Notes under the pieces: generated by a model | Told to the model about the DNA's origin: nothing | Databases searched by the model: none | The model's input: only the letters and a program-made list of their open reading frames with translations | Made by a program: the position numbers and the translations under genes | Assembly (NCBI RefSeq): GCF_043641665.1 | Contig: NC_092186.1 | Span: 23,132,001 to 23,196,000, forward strand | Length of the DNA stretch: 64,000 nucleotides | Direction: 5' to 3' | DNA from: Enoplosus armatus | Taxonomy: Eukaryota > Chordata > Actinopteri > Centrarchiformes > Enoplosidae | In this document: piece by piece, positions 62,476-64,000 of the stretch | Numbering within the stretch: position 1 is the stretch's first letter | How the letters are laid out: each line of letters begins with the position of its first letter

Positions 62476-64000
62476 GTAACATCCTCTCACTCATCATCAC
62501 GTGGGCCAAGAAACAGCCACATGCCCTGCCCTCTCTCCCTCCCCAACCCTCCCCAGAGCATTCGCTAGGGAGAAAGAGGAAGTCGTGCACACTTAACCCG
62601 CTACAGCTATTCAGCAGAGACACACCAGCACTGATTAGCACCAGCAGCGATTGAGCCAGGGATCACAAATGAACACGTTACTGGGGGGGTTTACATTCAG
62701 CGTACACGAGCGCATCAGACTTCAGCATTTTCATGCCTGTACATTCGGCCTCTGTGTGTGTACCTGTTGGTCCAGAAATCAGGCATGACCCCCCCCCCCC
62801 CCCCCAACCCACCCTCTCTCTCATTCATCATTAACCAGCGAGCCAAAGGTCACAGGGGGATTTGAGTAGCCTAAAACAACATGTAGTTTCTACTGTTTTT
62901 AACACTATTGCCATGAAACTGACAACTTGGGAAACCTCATGAGGTTAAGAAATGACTGAACGCGCTTCACTCAGAAGCTACGTAATCGTACAGTGTTGGC
63001 TGTAACTACCGTGGGACCTCAGTGGCGACGCAGAAGTCAACAAAAATTCAACTAGCCGGAGCAGAATTCACTCTCATCATGGCCACCTCTTTTATTAAAT
63101 AAGAGTCTGGCACAACTTTATTGTGAGTCCAGAGGGTTTCTGCCTGTACTGCTCATCAGGATCCTCATTGCAAAGAGCATTTAAACAGAATGAGCATGAA
63201 AGCAAAAGAAGTGGCAAAAGTTACAAGCCGAAAATGCTTTGGCCTCTCGATGAAGTGGTTCATTAAGCTACAAGTACGCTTACCTCTTAGAGATTTCCAG
63301 GTCAGTTAACTCCTTCCAACCGAAACAGATTTTTCCAGCCCGACTAGTACTATTTATGTGCAGTAGCTTTGGATGAAGATATGGGCCGAAACACTGGGAA
63401 CTTTTCAGTGGGGCTGAATTACAGTGGTTCATTTTTCAGACCACGAGGTTGTGTGAAAGCAAATGTGAGCGCGCTCTGATTTTGATGCTGAAGTGATGTA
63501 TTGTTACACCTTGCAGGGATACTTTCCCATGGGCAGCCAGTGGCCATTACACTAGACAGAAGTGATTTATAGGTGTTTACTTGATTTATATATTTGCGGT
63601 AGCTATTATTTCAAAGTAGTGCCAGAATTAAGCCCAAAGGAGCCGTGAGGATTGTACTTCCATGACAGATTTACCCCCCCCCCCCATCTCTCATTGCTCT
63701 CATGTTTTCCTCCCATCTCTCCTCCCCCTTCATCTTCTCTCCACAGATGTACAGTTTAGCTGGATGAACTCATCTAAAAGCCCTTTTTTGTCTTTACCCC
63801 TTCTCTCTCTACAGCATGACTGTGTAGCTCCTCCTCTTCTCTCTCTTTTCCCCAACAGTGATGTGTTACTGAGATAATGATGGCAGTGACCCTCCATCCC
63901 TCCACCAACACACACACACACACACACACTTATAGACATATGTATGGAAATACTGCAGCACACATACCTCTATACATACATGCACACACACACACACACA
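62476..64000 (+). other. lrrc7: start of lrrc7 intron 31, runs off the window
   Basis: It contains C-runs at 62789-62804 and 63674-63685 and CA runs at 63908-63928 and 63983-64000. I looked for the last PDZ exon (ANGHSF-type start, stop codon) and did not find it. Confidence 0.75.

Noticed and set aside
63700..63860. Candidate last exon after CTCTCCACAG at 63746
   Set aside because: The sequence after the acceptor reads MYSLAG then stops and does not resemble the conserved PDZ end; the last exon is outside the window.

Overview
The window is teleost fish DNA, probably from a percomorph (perch-like) species. The evidence is one long split gene, very dense (CA)n/(GT)n, (GA)n/(CT)n and homopolymer tracts, and many short repeats whose sequences I recognise from spiny-rayed fish genomes. 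There are no prokaryotic features, no CRISPR array and no second gene I can support.

Nearly the whole window is one plus-strand gene, lrrc7 (densin-180). It encodes a LAP-family postsynaptic scaffold: an N-terminal CxC motif, about 16-17 leucine-rich repeats, a long disordered middle and a C-terminal PDZ domain. I placed 31 coding exons. All have AG...GT borders and phases that chain without a break. They give 4,893 coding bases (1,631 codons) from the ATG at 1562 to 62475, inside the PDZ domain. The last coding exon, with the end of the PDZ domain and the stop codon, lies beyond the right edge.

Layout: 1-870 is upstream sequence and low-complexity DNA. 870-1560 is a CpG-rich 5' region with a short first coding exon (8 codons plus 1 base) at 1562-1586. 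1587-26353 is a 24.8 kb first intron with microsatellites and transposon remnants. 26354-39260 carries exons 2-13 (leucine-rich repeats). 40469-41030 carries exons 14-15 (LAP-specific segment). 41870-57407 carries exons 16-29 (disordered linker with the conserved [18 protein letters not shown], RPxSAR and [15 protein letters not shown] blocks). 58391-62475 carries the two PDZ exons.

The most unusual points are these. UG-repeat tracts replace the pyrimidine tract at several acceptors (exons 10, 12, 14, 15). Exons 10 and 12 sit between an upstream GT tract and a downstream CA tract that could pair in the pre-mRNA. Exon 16 encodes an 11-unit His-Gln repeat. Exon 17 has a weak donor, and reading through it reaches a stop within four codons, giving a possible PDZ-less isoform. 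The motif RPxSAR occurs three times. There are also nested or complete miniature transposons, including a piggyBac-like element with TTAA borders. Family names for repeats and comparisons with human LRRC7 are from memory and were not searched.
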